This document shows, piece after piece, positions 33,868-42,353 of a DNA stretch of 64,000 bases. This DNA comes from Tardiphaga robiniae (lineage in GTDB: Bacteria > Pseudomonadota > Alphaproteobacteria > Rhizobiales > Xanthobacteraceae), in the NCBI RefSeq assembly GCF_001618955.1, contig NZ_LVYV01000056.1, positions 124,001-188,000 of the forward strand, in the 5' to 3' direction. A program made the position numbers and the translations under genes. Under the pieces are notes generated by a model, which saw only the letters and a program-made list of their open reading frames with translations, did no database searches and was not told where the DNA came from. Each line of letters starts with the position of its first letter. The first letter of the stretch is position 1.

Positions 33868-34410
33868 CCATCACGCCCCCGTTTATCGGGGAAGAACAAA
33901 AAAGACTGTCGTTCAGTTCCAATCGGGAAAATGTTGCAATGCCATGAACGAGCACCGGATTTCGATTCTGAGGGTCGGACGTTCGAATCGCTCCGAGGCC
34001 AACATGAATTGCCCAACAAAATTCAGCTACTTCGCTCGGTATCGGCTTCGTTCTTTTGCGGATTTACGTACTGCATCTCGTATTTGCTAAACCCCTTCGA
34101 TTTCGGGCTTTCCCTTTTAGTCACGATGAGTGCACGCAACACGGTATTCGCGAATCGCTCTATGCGCGGTAACGCCGTCGATGCGGCAAAATGCTGTGAC
34201 GACACCTCCCGAAAACCAATCCATCCTGAGGTTCGCCGAACGGCCCGATGCCCCCCAGGGCTAAGGTTCGAGCGCGTGGCGGGGCCGTCTTCGTGGTCGT
34301 CGACGGTCCCGCTGTTCGTGCGCGGCCGCTATCGTCTCGTCAGCAAAATAGAACTGAACCTCTGCGACAGCTCGCCGCACCTATGAAGGCCAGCAACACA
34401 GGAGGCCATC
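33868..34410. other. No convincing gene
   Basis: A long plus frame (33808-34386) overlaps the transporter and has poor composition. Small frames at 34181-34264 (MRQNAVTTPPENQSILRF…) and from 34248 (ARGGAVFVVVDGPAVRA) look protein-like but short and disconnected. They could be pieces of one decayed gene. Confidence 0.35.
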
Positions 34411-34563
34411 ATGCCAATCGCACTGAAGCAGCCAACGCCCTCGATCGTCACAGCACCCACAACGTCGCCTTGGATGCATCTTGTCTGGTTCGGGGCGGCC
34501 GGACTGTTCGTATCGATCCTTGCAATGACCTACGGCTTGGATCTCAGCCCGGGTTTCTTCTGA
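34411..34563 (+). CDS. 50-residue single-pass membrane protein
   Basis: CAGGAGGCCATC precedes the ATG at ideal spacing. The product begins MPIALKQPTPSIVTAPTTSP and has one helix (MHLVWFGAAGLFVSILAMTY). The strong ribosome binding site supports it. Function unknown. Confidence 0.62.
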   Translation: MPIALKQPTPSIVTAPTTSPWMHLVWFGAAGLFVSILAMTYGLDLSPGFF

Positions 34564-34627
34564 GCAAAGGAGAACCGCCGGGGGACTGGGAAACCGGCGG
34601 ATCGATATTTCAGTCAGTTCGCCGCAA

Positions 34628-34831
34628 TCAGCCGACGCGCAGGTTTTCTGCCGACGTCTTTCCGCGGTTTTCCTGCTCTTCATAGCTGACCTTGGCACCC
34701 TCGTTGAGCGTGCTCAGCCCCGCCCGTTCCACGGCCGAAATATGCACAAACACGTCCTTGCCACCTGTGTCCGGCTGAATGAAGCCGAAGCCCTTGGTCG
34801 CATTAAACCACTTTACGGTACCAGTCGCCAC
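34628..34831 (-). CDS. cspA: Cold-shock domain protein
   Basis: The 67-residue protein is a typical Csp[20 protein letters not shown] (RNP1) followed by [13 protein letters not shown] (RNP2). It starts at GTG 34831, with GGGAGA upstream, which gives the family length; the frame extends without merit to 34894. It binds single-stranded nucleic acid and acts as an RNA chaperone. Confidence 0.95.
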   Translation of the reverse strand: MATGTVKWFNATKGFGFIQPDTGGKDVFVHISAVERAGLSTLNEGAKVSYEEQENRGKTSAENLRVG

Positions 34832-34904
34832 ATCGCTCTCCCTGCTGCTATCGGCACAACGTCGCATGAAGCCACCGAGAGTCAAGAAGAGCACGCACGA
34901 GATA

Positions 34905-35126
34905 CTAGGACGGCGAGTTATCGAATGTGGCCACGCCTGCCTCTATGACCTCGATTTCATTCTCGACAGCATCCAGCGGCACGCGAAAATCGAAACCGGT
35001 CCGGCTTCGCAGGTCCTTAGCGATGCGCTTTCGATGATCCAGCAGACCGACCAGCGCCGCCCGATCACCAACCTGGATGTATGCGCTGACAATAAGCTCG
35101 ATTGCTGATGCCACTGCCGCCTCCAA
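34905..35126 (-). CDS. Small hypothetical protein
   Basis: The 73-residue helical protein contains [37 protein letters not shown] and [20 protein letters not shown]. The composition is clearly coding. It is co-directional with and upstream of cspA with a 73-base gap. Confidence 0.65.
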   Translation of the reverse strand: MEAAVASAIELIVSAYIQVGDRAALVGLLDHRKRIAKDLRSRTGFDFRVPLDAVENEIEVIEAGVATFDNSPS

Positions 35127-35131
35127 AGAAA

Positions 35132-35155
35132 ACCCGCCGGGTCGCTCCGGCGGGT
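35132..35155 (-). terminator. Stem-loop terminator, minus strand
   Basis: A perfect 9-bp stem ACCCGCCGG/CCGGCGGGT around a six-base loop is followed on the minus strand by TTTTCTTT. It lies upstream of the minus gene starting at 35126, so it ends a transcript coming from the right. Confidence 0.78.
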
Positions 35156-35446
35156 CTGTCGTTTCGTCTACCAGCTAGCGGTAGGCATTACAGTGCCGCT
35201 GAGATGAAGCTATCGGAGGAACCTTAAAGAAGGATCCCGACCGCAGTGCGGTGATGATGCGGTCGATGGTTTGGACCGCGCGTTTCGCGACACAGGCCGG
35301 CTGTGGTATTCGCCATCCGCTACCATGCAGTTGTCCTGATCGACGGCACCTTCTTGCATCGGCAGGAATTGCTGGAGTGACGCCCGGCCCAAGCAACGGA
35401 AGCCGAGAGGCTTCCGCGCTCCTGACCAAAAGGTGCTGAGTTCACG
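35156..35446. other. Uncertain; possible decayed minus-strand gene
   Basis: Two minus-strand phases carry protein-like pieces: QQFLPMQEGAVDQDNCMVAD (35210-35392 frame) and RAVQTIDRIITALRSGSFF (35175-35429 frame). A single frameshift would join them, and the terminator at 35132 would then be theirs. Not certain enough to call a gene. Confidence 0.3.
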
Positions 35447-35551
35447 ATGCCTACTATCGTCGGAGCACTTGTTTTCTGGAACACGGCATTGCTCATAGGG
35501 CTTAATGCCGCTCGGAGAGCCGATCGTAGTTTTCTTTCACTATCGCTCTGA
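35447..35551 (+). CDS. 34-residue single-pass membrane protein
   Basis: The frame MPTIVGALVFWNTALLIGLN… has one helix and a basic tail (ARRADRS). AAGGTGCTGAG lies upstream. Its 3' end overlaps the convergent gene ending at 35502. Plausible but unproven. Confidence 0.4.
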   Translation: MPTIVGALVFWNTALLIGLNAARRADRSFLSLSL

Positions 35552-35765
35552 GGTCAGAGTAGACGTCTGATCGGGATGACCCAGCCGCAAGATCAAGGAA
35601 CGCCTGACTGAAGGCTTTCGTCTTTTCACGGACCATCAGATCAGCCTCATTCCATGCGGCCGTCCCGCCCAGCATAAAAACTTGCATACGCAATGCGACG
35701 ACCCGGCTTGCTTCGAAGTCGAGAAGGGAAGCTTCGGTCATTGCGACGAGAGTAGATGCAAACAT
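35502..35765 (-). CDS. Small hypothetical protein, phasin-like in style
   Basis: The 87-residue protein is amphipathic helical: LVAMTEASLLDFEASRVVAL, then MLGGTAAWNEADLMVREKTK and a final IVKENYDRLSERH. The alternation of Ala, Glu and Lys recalls phasin or polyhydroxyalkanoate-associated helices, but no motif proves this. It lies upstream of and near similar-sized helical genes on the same strand. Confidence 0.65.
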   Translation of the reverse strand: MFASTLVAMTEASLLDFEASRVVALRMQVFMLGGTAAWNEADLMVREKTKAFSQAFLDLAAGSSRSDVYSDLRAIVKENYDRLSERH

Positions 35766-35824
35766 GTTGGCTCCCAGCTTATGAGCTCCCGTTCAAACGG
35801 GACGGGACTACGTTGGAACATCTC

Positions 35825-36097
35825 CTATTCAGCATCGTTCCCTGCAGTTGCACCGGTGGTCGTGCGGCCGGCGCCGCGCGCCGCATTCAGCGCTGTGACG
35901 GCGATTTCTCGAAGTCGATCCCGGGGAAAGTTCAGCCGAAGCATAGCCTGGAAGCCGAGTTCGTAGTTGCCAAGGATCTCCCGCTCGAGCGCTAGCGCAA
36001 TCGCTTCAATCTGAGCGGGGGAAGGCGGCGGATCTGGAACGTCATCGGCTGGCAACGTTTTGGTGGAACCACCCGCAGCGAGGAGCGCCTCAGCCAT
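35825..36097 (-). CDS. Small hypothetical protein
   Basis: The 90-residue protein contains SPAQIEAIALALEREILGNY and LNFPRDRLREIAVTALNAAR, a helical core flanked by Pro/Asp-rich and Gly/Thr-rich ends. Start at either of two adjacent ATGs. It is co-directional with the genes on both sides. No family is recognised. Confidence 0.65.
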   Translation of the reverse strand: MAEALLAAGGSTKTLPADDVPDPPPSPAQIEAIALALEREILGNYELGFQAMLRLNFPRDRLREIAVTALNAARGAGRTTTGATAGNDAE

Positions 36098-36178
36098 CAA
36101 GACACCTATCTGGACGCCAGCGCGCCTAGTTTCAACAAACCGTCGACAATATTGCGAGCAGGATCGTAACTCATCTGT

Positions 36179-36406
36179 CTACCAATGGCGCCGCCGCGCC
36201 ATTGCTGCTCCGAAAAGAAAAGCAACTAAGAGGGCCCCCAATGGCGCGTCCCGTGTGACCTTTGCCAGAATGTCTAACGGTCTGCCGGGCTTGCGACCCT
36301 CGTCGATCGCTGTGCTGACCCGGTCGGCGGCGTCTTTGACGCCGTCGATGACGACATCTTTCAAATCTTCGGCCGGCTCTGCAGGTGGTAGCGTTTTGTC
36401 AGTCAT
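36179..36406 (-). CDS. Small membrane-anchored protein
   Basis: The 75-residue protein starts MTDKTLPPAEPAEDLKDVVI, has a helical DGVKDAADRVSTAIDEG segment and a C-terminal helix (APLGALLVAFLFGAAMARRR). GAGGAG precedes the ATG at 36406. The layout (soluble amphipathic helix, then C-terminal anchor) is like that of ElaB/YqjD-type ribosome-associated proteins, which is only a suggestion. Confidence 0.68.
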   Translation of the reverse strand: MTDKTLPPAEPAEDLKDVVIDGVKDAADRVSTAIDEGRKPGRPLDILAKVTRDAPLGALLVAFLFGAAMARRRHW

Positions 36407-36520
36407 GTCGTGATCTCCTCGCTGCAGCAGCACAAGCTTGCGATCCGGCATATCGTTCCAAACAGTCTCGGAACTGTTCTCCAACATTCGCTTTGAACCG
36501 GCTCAACAGGGAGCTCGATC

Positions 36521-36949
36521 ATGTCATCCACAGCCGTCGCGATATTAATCTCGGCAATTGTCGCAATTTCAGCGCCTGCTTTCGCCCAAGGTGGTGGAGG
36601 TGGCGGCGGGGGAGGATCTAGCGGCGGCTCGGCGGGTGGCAGCGCGTCTTCAGCTGGCGGCGCAGGATCGTCTGGCGCTGGTGCCGGCGGAGCTACGGGC
36701 GCTGCCAACTCCGGCAACATCGGGACCGGCAACATCAACAGCGTCACCGCGGCGCCATCGTCCTCAGCCAGCTCGCAAACCTACGGACAGTCGCCGGCTG
36801 GCGCGGCTGCGACGAACTCGCTGAGCAGCACCAACACGGGCGTGATGGCCAATCCGAACGCTGGGCCGCCTTCTTTGAGAAATAGCGGCGCCAGCGTCGC
36901 TCCGGCCGGCCGGGTTGGGGACAAAACTCCGAGCCAAGATGCGAAGTGA
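36521..36949 (+). CDS. Secreted Gly/Ser/Ala-rich protein
   Basis: The 142-residue protein has a signal peptide (MSSTAVAILISAIVAISAPA) and a mature part of GGGGGG, SSGG and GAGG runs, then an Asn/Ser/Thr-rich region. AGGGAGCT precedes the ATG. It resembles the product of 10215-10526 in style. Confidence 0.72.
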   Translation: MSSTAVAILISAIVAISAPAFAQGGGGGGGGGSSGGSAGGSASSAGGAGSSGAGAGGATGAANSGNIGTGNINSVTAAPSSSASSQTYGQSPAGAAATNSLSSTNTGVMANPNAGPPSLRNSGASVAPAGRVGDKTPSQDAK

Positions 36950-37084
36950 GGCCGCGCACCAGCAGCCGCCTGTTTCCGAAGTTTCAGTTCAGACCATGCG
37001 CGGTAGCAGTCATACCCAGCGCTTAATCGACGTGGTGATTGCAGTCGGCCGCTAGCAGGCAAAATTCCCAGCGCCGAACAGGAT

Positions 37085-37423
37085 TCACCAGCAAACATTC
37101 ACGGGCACAATCCGCCAACCCCAACGGGTCCAAACCTGTCGATGACGAATACACGGGTCACGCCAACCCGGACCCCAACCGCCAATGCCCCAGCCAGCGC
37201 TCGCCAGGCCCAGACCAAATCCCGCGCCGACGAACGCCGGTCCCCCCCAGCCGCCGCGCCATCCACCGCCGCGCCACCCACCTCCATGCCATCCACCTCC
37301 GTGCCAGCCGCCGCCACCATGAAACCCACCGCCGCCGAAACCGCCGCGAGCCGAAGCATCGGTTAGTGGAAGCAGGCTCATGGCGGCAACAGCAACTGCA
37401 AGGATTACAGTTTTCCGTAACAT
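37085..37423 (-). CDS. Secreted Gly/Trp-rich protein
   Basis: The 112-residue protein has a signal peptide (MLRKTVILAVAVAAMSLLPL) and a mature region of GGGFHGGGGWHGGGW repeats. It ends with a more ordered segment (CIRHRQVWTRWGWRIVPVNV) holding two Cys. AAAGGACAA precedes the ATG at 37423. Similar proteins occur widely in Bradyrhizobium; the function is unknown. Confidence 0.75.
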   Translation of the reverse strand: MLRKTVILAVAVAAMSLLPLTDASARGGFGGGGFHGGGGWHGGGWHGGGWRGGGWRGGWGGPAFVGAGFGLGLASAGWGIGGWGPGWRDPCIRHRQVWTRWGWRIVPVNVCW

Positions 37424-37715
37424 CGCTTGTCCTTTCCCGGTCATGGTCGCTCCCGGGACGATGACGCAGTTCGGGCCGTTTTGTTTCAGGTGACGGCGGA
37501 AGCGATGGCCTGGTTTCCAAGGGCGGCGGTAGCAGAAAGAGCCGGTGAATGTGATCGCTTCTCCCCGGTCCTGCACCGGGCGCTCGGCTGTGTCGGTGAC
37601 AATTGCGGACTGGTTCGGCGTCGGTGCCTACCCGGCGTCTCGCGGAAGATCGCTTTGCGACGGATCAAAACTGCCCCAGCTGAGTTTTTTATGGCTAACA
37701 GCACAGGAGATGAAT

Positions 37716-37901
37716 ATGAGCGTGGAAGGTAAAATCAAAGAAGGTGCCGGCTTCGTCAAGGAAGAGCTGAACGAACACGGCAAGGACGCGGAGAGCAAGA
37801 AGAAGGCCCAGCAAGGTCGCGACCTCCGCAACGAAGGCCGTGTCGAAGATGGCAAGGCTCCGAAGACGACACCGCCCGGCTCCGGTCATCCGGAAAAGTA
37901 A
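37716..37901 (+). CDS. CsbD-like small stress protein
   Basis: The 61-residue protein starts MSVEGKIKEGAGFVKEELNE and is highly charged and Gly/Lys-rich, similar to CsbD-family general stress proteins. The ATG at 37716 has AGGAG six bases upstream; the ATG at 37710 is too close to that site. The last 16 bases overlap the 3' end of the convergent RHH gene. Confidence 0.7.
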   Translation: MSVEGKIKEGAGFVKEELNEHGKDAESKKKAQQGRDLRNEGRVEDGKAPKTTPPGSGHPEK

Positions 37902-38215
37902 TGTCGGCAATATCGAGAAAGCCCGCCCTCTCCGGGGCCGGCTTTCTGCTGCCTATCCGCATCGGCGCCAGTTGCCGAGCGGTATTTGGCAATAAAACGC
38001 TCCACAACAGAAACTCGGATAGCTGACGTAAGGTTGGAGTGGACTCGGTCGCGATCTATCCGCCTAGTCAGTGTTAACCGAGAGATACCTTCTTCGCTCG
38101 CAATCTCTGTCAACGCGTCCCAAAAGGCATCCTCGAGGCTAACGCTCGTTGACGTCCCGTTAGTTCGGGTGAAAGTTTGCTTTCGTGGCTTTATAGGTTT
38201 CCCCAGGTTAGCCAT
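37886..38215 (-). CDS. Ribbon-helix-helix (RHH_4-type) protein, second copy
   Basis: The 109-residue protein shares the pattern of the RHH protein at 9617-9859: STSVSLEDAFWDALTEIASE, then RIDRDRVHSNLTSAIRVSVV. It is 29 residues longer; the extra tail is encoded across a stem-loop (37916-37947) that looks like the terminator of the convergent CsbD-like gene, so the tail may be a recent read-through extension. It is a probable DNA-binding regulator. Confidence 0.82.
   Translation of the reverse strand: MANLGKPIKPRKQTFTRTNGTSTSVSLEDAFWDALTEIASEEGISRLTLTRRIDRDRVHSNLTSAIRVSVVERFIAKYRSATGADADRQQKAGPGEGGLSRYCRHYFSG
37916..37947. terminator. Stem-loop in overlap of convergent genes
   Basis: Arms AGAAAGCC (37916-37923) and GGCTTTCT (37940-37947) with further inner GC pairing follow the CsbD-like stop by 14 bases. 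The structure lies inside the RHH coding tail and could act on both strands. Confidence 0.6.
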
Positions 38216-38322
38216 AGCGATTGATCCCCTTAGTGCGCGCAAAGCGGAGCTACGCCCTTCAGCTCCAACATCTCTCCATCGATCGCACTTCACTCCGGCT
38301 TTCTGGCTGCCTATCGCCGACC

Positions 38323-39018
38323 TCAATTGCCATGAGACGGGAGGACGGCGACACGCCCGAGTAATGCAACCAGCTCCGCCTGCCGCCTTGTTTGAGTTTT
38401 GACGAACAGAGAGGCCAGGTGTGAGCGGATTGTCGTCCGGCTCAGACGCCGGGAGCGAGAAATATCAAGCAAATTATGACCACGCGCCAATTCGACTGCA
38501 AGCTGGCTTTCCGCGGCTGTAAGGCCGAACAAGCGCCGCAGCGCCTCAGGCGTCGGCTCTGGATGAGCGTCAAGATCGAGCAGAATGATGGTGCTGGTTT
38601 CATCGGTCCAAACATTGATCATCTGGCTTACAAGCCTGGTGACGCCTTCCCTGAAGGAAGTCGCGAGCCATGATGTCGAGCCAACGGGAATTTGCGCTCC
38701 CGCGCGATTCACGAGTTGCTTGACGGCGCGATAGAGTGTTTCCCCGCTCGCGGCGCCACATTCGCGTTCCAATATCGCACGACCGATTGCGCTCACGTCA
38801 AGCAAACCGTCTCGTTTGAGTAGAACTTGCCCGCAGCCAATTCGCGCCAGGACCGCGTGTAGTACGTCACGTTGTCCAGCTAGGTCAGGCTTCTTGTCTG
38901 GATCAGCATCCGACCTGACGAGGGATGCGCGATTGGAAATGTTGAAGATTGATTCCCTGCATGGATGAAGGGATGCAATCGCGGCAGGCAATGCGGCACT
39001 CTGGGTCAAGTTCAACAT
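38323..39018 (-). CDS. LuxR-type transcriptional regulator
   Basis: The protein is about 231 residues from the ATG at 39018; the frame extends to 39171. Its C-terminal ~65 residues are a LuxR-type helix-turn-helix: GLTAAESQLAVELARGHNLL, then SRRLSRTTIRSHLASLFVKT. The N-terminal part is an alpha/beta domain without recognised motif; no receiver Asp is visible, so it is not a response regulator. AAGGGAAA lies upstream. The ligand is unknown. Confidence 0.85.
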   Translation of the reverse strand: MLNLTQSAALPAAIASLHPCRESIFNISNRASLVRSDADPDKKPDLAGQRDVLHAVLARIGCGQVLLKRDGLLDVSAIGRAILERECGAASGETLYRAVKQLVNRAGAQIPVGSTSWLATSFREGVTRLVSQMINVWTDETSTIILLDLDAHPEPTPEALRRLFGLTAAESQLAVELARGHNLLDISRSRRLSRTTIRSHLASLFVKTQTRRQAELVALLGRVAVLPSHGN

Positions 39019-39351
39019 TGCGGCTTTCCCTTTGCCTTTACGCCGTTTGAATGACAAGGCTTGATCGAGCCAAGAGCATTCCGACGTCAACGAGCCGTGT
39101 AAATGCTCCGCACGGAGTAATCCGACTGCACACCTCCCCGAGGCCTCGCAATCTAGTGCTCCGACTGACACAGAAAAATAGGAAGAGCGATGCAGAACCT
39201 TGCTCCCTTCTGCGCTAGCCCTCGGGCTAGAAGGCTCATGAACACTCGTACCCCATTGTGGCTACCCCCTGTGCCACGGGCGGTGCGACGTTTTCGCAAA
39301 GCGAACTAAATCTCAATAGAAGTATTGTACGCGGTTATTGGATGATGGGAT

Positions 39352-39573
39352 GTGACGGCTGCACGACTGAGAGCGATATCTCGAAGGTGCGAAGAGTTTG
39401 CGAAATTCGGCGGGTATCGATCAGTGTCCGACCGGCTAAATGCTCTGGCGGTGAAATACCAGGAACGAGCGCGGAGAGTTGAGGAGCGCGCCGGAGTGTA
39501 CTTAAATGGGGGCACGCCTGACGACAGGCCGTCGTTCAGTTTGCGGAGAAGGCGCCGCCGTTGTCCTGAATGA
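39352..39573 (+). CDS. Small hypothetical protein
   Basis: A GTG at 39352 opens a 73-residue frame with RLRAISRRCEEFAKFGGYRS and VSDRLNALAVKYQERARRVE, a convincing amphipathic helix; the end is Arg-rich. It overlaps the convergent membrane-protein gene by 38 bases. No family is recognised. Confidence 0.52.
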   Translation: MTAARLRAISRRCEEFAKFGGYRSVSDRLNALAVKYQERARRVEERAGVYLNGGTPDDRPSFSLRRRRRRCPE

Positions 39574-39748
39574 CTGCCGACTGACCTTCTGCGATCGGCC
39601 ACCGTCTGTCCAACAACTCTCGCACCTCTTGCCGGACCACTTCCGTACCCGAGTAGTAACCAAGGCAGAGGCCCGCATATCCGCCGATCAGAAAACAAGC
39701 GAAGCAAGCCATTAATGTTATCCACATCGCAGGGCCTCCATGCTTCAT
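39536..39748 (-). CDS. Small membrane protein
   Basis: The 70-residue protein starts MKHGGPAMWITLMACFACFL at 39748 (the ATG at 39727 is possible). One helix continues to GGYAGLCLGYYSG, then a soluble charged part (RQEVRELLDRRWPIAEG). It is clearly coding by pattern. Function unknown. Confidence 0.62.
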   Translation of the reverse strand: MKHGGPAMWITLMACFACFLIGGYAGLCLGYYSGTEVVRQEVRELLDRRWPIAEGQSAVIQDNGGAFSAN

Positions 39749-39941
39749 GGACCTTAGCTCTTCGCCGCATGTACACGAGCTTCGACGTCGAAACGGTATT
39801 CTCCCCGCCCGCAACCGGCGACGTCAATGATAACCGGATTTCTGTCTCAAGTCGCTTAGTTTCTCGCCGGCTGAGAATCGCTCCGTAAACAAGACCGGGT
39901 CATCCGGGTCACCCTCTCGGGCCTCGTGGGCTACTGAACGG

Positions 39942-40316
39942 TTACGCGCGCGATCCCGCCCATGCCGATTGCGTTGGCTGCTGCTCGAGACGGGTCGATG
40001 CAGCCCCTCGATAAACGGGCCGGTCCGTGATGCGGACCCGCACCGATCTGCCGTTGTTCTTGTTCGTGACCGTGACGTGGCTACCGAAGCGCCGGCTCTT
40101 GTGCGCGGCCATCAGGGCGTAGGCGTTGAACCGTTCGCCCGAAGCCGTCCTACGGCCGTGGTAGCCATCCCCAACGCCGTACTGGCTGGCGACGCACGTT
40201 TCTTCCTTGGTCAACTTGACGCCAATCGAGACAACGCCTTCGAGAAAATTCTGGGCAAACGCCGGTGAATTGAAAAATGCGCACAGCAAAACGCACGCGG
40301 AGAACAGGCGGATCAA
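39942..40316 (-). pseudogene. RlpA-like septal lytic transglycosylase gene (copy 2), C-terminus frameshifted
   Basis: The protein starts at TTG 40316 (SD AAGGAAA) with a signal peptide ([20 protein letters not shown]) and then the RlpA double-psi beta-barrel: [39 protein letters not shown]. After RITDR the frame leaves the family; restoring it needs two one-base corrections, which would give GPFIEG, then [17 protein letters not shown] and a stop at 39932. As it stands the C-terminal Asp/His region of the barrel is garbled. The product may be inactive; the copy at 13 kb is more decayed. Confidence 0.72.
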
Positions 40317-40483
40317 TGAGTTTCCTTGGGTTGCGATGCTATATGCGTTTGCGACACAGCCATCACGCTGTGGACTACGCTCTGTCGCTGGCAGAACACC
40401 GAACATTCTCGGGCAAAAAGGAGCGGATCGCGGCGGTCGAGAGCGTGCTCGATGGGCTGAGTGATGAGTGTCCCGCATGCTGA
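40316..40483 (+). CDS. Truncated paralogue of the small protein at 53066
   Basis: The frame encodes [19 protein letters not shown], then [20 protein letters not shown]. This matches the C-terminal two thirds of the 82-residue protein at 53066-53314, whose N-terminal helix is missing here. The ATG at 40316 shares its first base with the minus-strand TTG start of the RlpA-like gene, so the two are divergent and abutting. It may be a gene fragment. Confidence 0.5.
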   Translation: MSFLGLRCYMRLRHSHHAVDYALSLAEHRTFSGKKERIAAVESVLDGLSDECPAC

Positions 40484-40547
40484 CACCCAGCTTGCCAGAT
40501 CTCATCGACTTTCCAAATGTCGTACTGCGCTCGGGTAAGCTCAAAGC

Positions 40548-40805
40548 ATGACAAAGAAACCAGCGGCTTCCCTGCATGACAAACCACTCAACATGCCCGC
40601 CGAGGATGACCTCGAAGCGCTGCTGGCCCTCGACGTGGGCGTGATGTCGATACACGATTCCCCGCTCCTTGGTACTCTGACGTTAGTCACCCGAGATTGG
40701 CACTACGATTTTCTGATCAACGAACAGATCGCCAACGAACTGATCCAAGAAGCACGAGCTCTTCTCCGAGGCGATAGCCCGTCTCTGGTCGAACGTAACG
40801 AATAG
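40548..40805 (+). CDS. Small hypothetical protein
   Basis: The 85-residue acidic protein has [20 protein letters not shown] and [20 protein letters not shown]. It is a good soluble-protein composition with an ATG start. No family is recognised. Confidence 0.65.
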   Translation: MTKKPAASLHDKPLNMPAEDDLEALLALDVGVMSIHDSPLLGTLTLVTRDWHYDFLINEQIANELIQEARALLRGDSPSLVERNE

Positions 40806-41325
40806 TCAGATTGCCATTGGTCAGTAGAGCTTGTTGCCCACATTCCGAAGAACGGACTTCGAGTGCATCCAGGTGCGGATCGCCGACACTCGCAACAACA
40901 GTACATGATCGATGCAGCGCGAAAATCGAGGACGATAGACAGAAGAACGAGAGTACGGGTTAGAAAAATGCTGCGCAACGACATCACTAGCCCATTGAAT
41001 GCGAAACCCGCCTCGCTCCGGGTGCAGCGGGCGGACAGCTTCAATACCGAAGTCTGGATACCGGCGGTGTCCGCCTCGATCCGTGCCCATGATCAGGCCT
41101 GTCACGCCGGCATGCTGCCATCAAGGCTTGCTTGATCAGCTGGATGCTCAGCGTCGCTCTTCCTGCGTATGGAACCAGACGGTAGCGGGTGCCGCACGCT
41201 TTAATTTGTTCCCGCCTGCAGCTCACAACTTCGGCGCGATCGTCCCCGTGTGTGCCTTTTGAGAGACGGTAGTGGGGCGGATTAGTTCATACGATCTCGC
41301 TACAGATTTAAAAATGGAGCGACAC
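40806..41325. other. No convincing gene
   Basis: A minus frame at 40821-41105 (QWASDVVAQHFSNPYSRSSV) is possible but unsupported. Upstream control sequences of the porin-like gene must lie near the right end; no clear promoter was assigned. Confidence 0.35.
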
Positions 41326-41976
41326 ATGAAAAAGTACTTACTCGCAACGGCCGCGCTACTTTTCGCTGCAACGTCGGCCTCGGCTGCCGACATGGCTGCA
41401 CGTCCCTACACCAAGGCGCCCGCAATGGCGCCCGCGATAATCTACAATTGGACCGGCTTCTATATCGGCGGTCACGTCGGCGGCGCCTTCCGCGGCAATT
41501 CGAACAACGTTCTCGGCGGCGGTGACGACGGTCGCTTCATGGGCGGCGGTCAGATCGGTTGGGACACGCAGTTCGCGCCTAACTGGGTGTTTGGTTTGGA
41601 AGCGAACTACAGCTTCATCGACACCAGCAGCAGCTTTGCAAACCGCGGTCTCGGTTCGGTTACCGGCCGTCTCGGTTACACATGGGGCCCGTCCCTTCTT
41701 TACGTAAAGGGCGGTTACGCCTGGGCCGACTCGCGCTTCACCAACGGCTTCACCGGTGATGGTGGCCGGGATGGCTACACAGTTGGCGGCGGTCTCGAAT
41801 ATCTGTTCAGCCAGAATTGGTCGGGCAAGGTGGAATATCAGTACTACGATTTCGGGACGACCAGTTTCGTCACTCCGACGTTTGCTATCGGCGGCTTCCG
41901 AAACGACGAGCACACGATCAAAGCGGGCCTGAACTACCGCTTCAATCTGGGCAACTTCGGCACCGGCACCTTCTAA
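41326..41976 (+). CDS. Outer-membrane beta-barrel porin-like protein (Omp31/OmpA-like)
   Basis: The 216-residue protein has a signal peptide (MKKYLLATAALLFAATSASA) then the opening motif YNWTGFYIGGHVGGAF, typical of small alphaproteobacterial beta-barrels. It has alternating aromatic strands and ends TIKAGLNYRFNLGNFGTGTF, with a terminal Phe as expected for BAM recognition. GGAG lies six bases before the ATG. Likely an eight-stranded barrel. Confidence 0.92.
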   Translation: MKKYLLATAALLFAATSASAADMAARPYTKAPAMAPAIIYNWTGFYIGGHVGGAFRGNSNNVLGGGDDGRFMGGGQIGWDTQFAPNWVFGLEANYSFIDTSSSFANRGLGSVTGRLGYTWGPSLLYVKGGYAWADSRFTNGFTGDGGRDGYTVGGGLEYLFSQNWSGKVEYQYYDFGTTSFVTPTFAIGGFRNDEHTIKAGLNYRFNLGNFGTGTF

Positions 41977-41977
41977 A

Positions 41978-41991
41978 CACTGACGTCAGTG
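41978..41991. repeat. 14-bp perfect palindrome
   Basis: CACTGACGTCAGTG follows the porin-like stop codon by one base and precedes the terminator. It may be part of the 3' mRNA structure or an operator. Confidence 0.5.
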
Positions 41992-41993
41992 AG

Positions 41994-42020
41994 AGGCCGG
42001 CAAATGAATGCCGGCCTTTT
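41994..42020 (+). terminator. Rho-independent terminator of porin-like gene
   Basis: The 8-bp arms AGGCCGGC (41994-42001) and GCCGGCCT (42010-42017) are followed by TTTTCTATTT. Confidence 0.9.
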
Positions 42021-42353
42021 CTATTTGCCAGACGATTGGCGAGACAATCAGAACAATTACGGCCGCCGCGGACATCTCCGGGGCGGGCGCATTTCTTCAC
42101 TCAAGGTGAGAGTTGTCAGTCAATATACCCTGAGCCAGCGCACATCGTTGATCGCCCTATCCAGACCTGCCCTGGTTCTGACACCTCATCTCGGAGTCGC
42201 CGAGCGCATCGAGCACGATGATTGCACGTTTGATGACCACCTTAAGGGCGGCGTGAAACATGGCGACAGAGTGATCATTCATTGCTGAACCTTCGCGACC
42301 GGGAACGATCCGCCACAGCGGCTGTTTTCTGGAAAACTCGCCGGAGCCAATCG
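42021..42353. other. No gene seen
   Basis: A plus frame through the terminator (41989-42288) is unlikely to be translated. Nothing else stands out. Confidence 0.4.

Noticed and set aside
33962-34003. Sequence resembling a tRNA 3' end (GACGTTCGAATCGC followed by GAGGCCA)
   Set aside because: The T-arm stem does not pair, and no acceptor, D or anticodon arm could be built upstream.
33808-34386. Plus-strand open frame of 192 codons
   Set aside because: Begins inside the AI-2E transporter gene on the other strand and has an erratic composition with many Cys and Ser.
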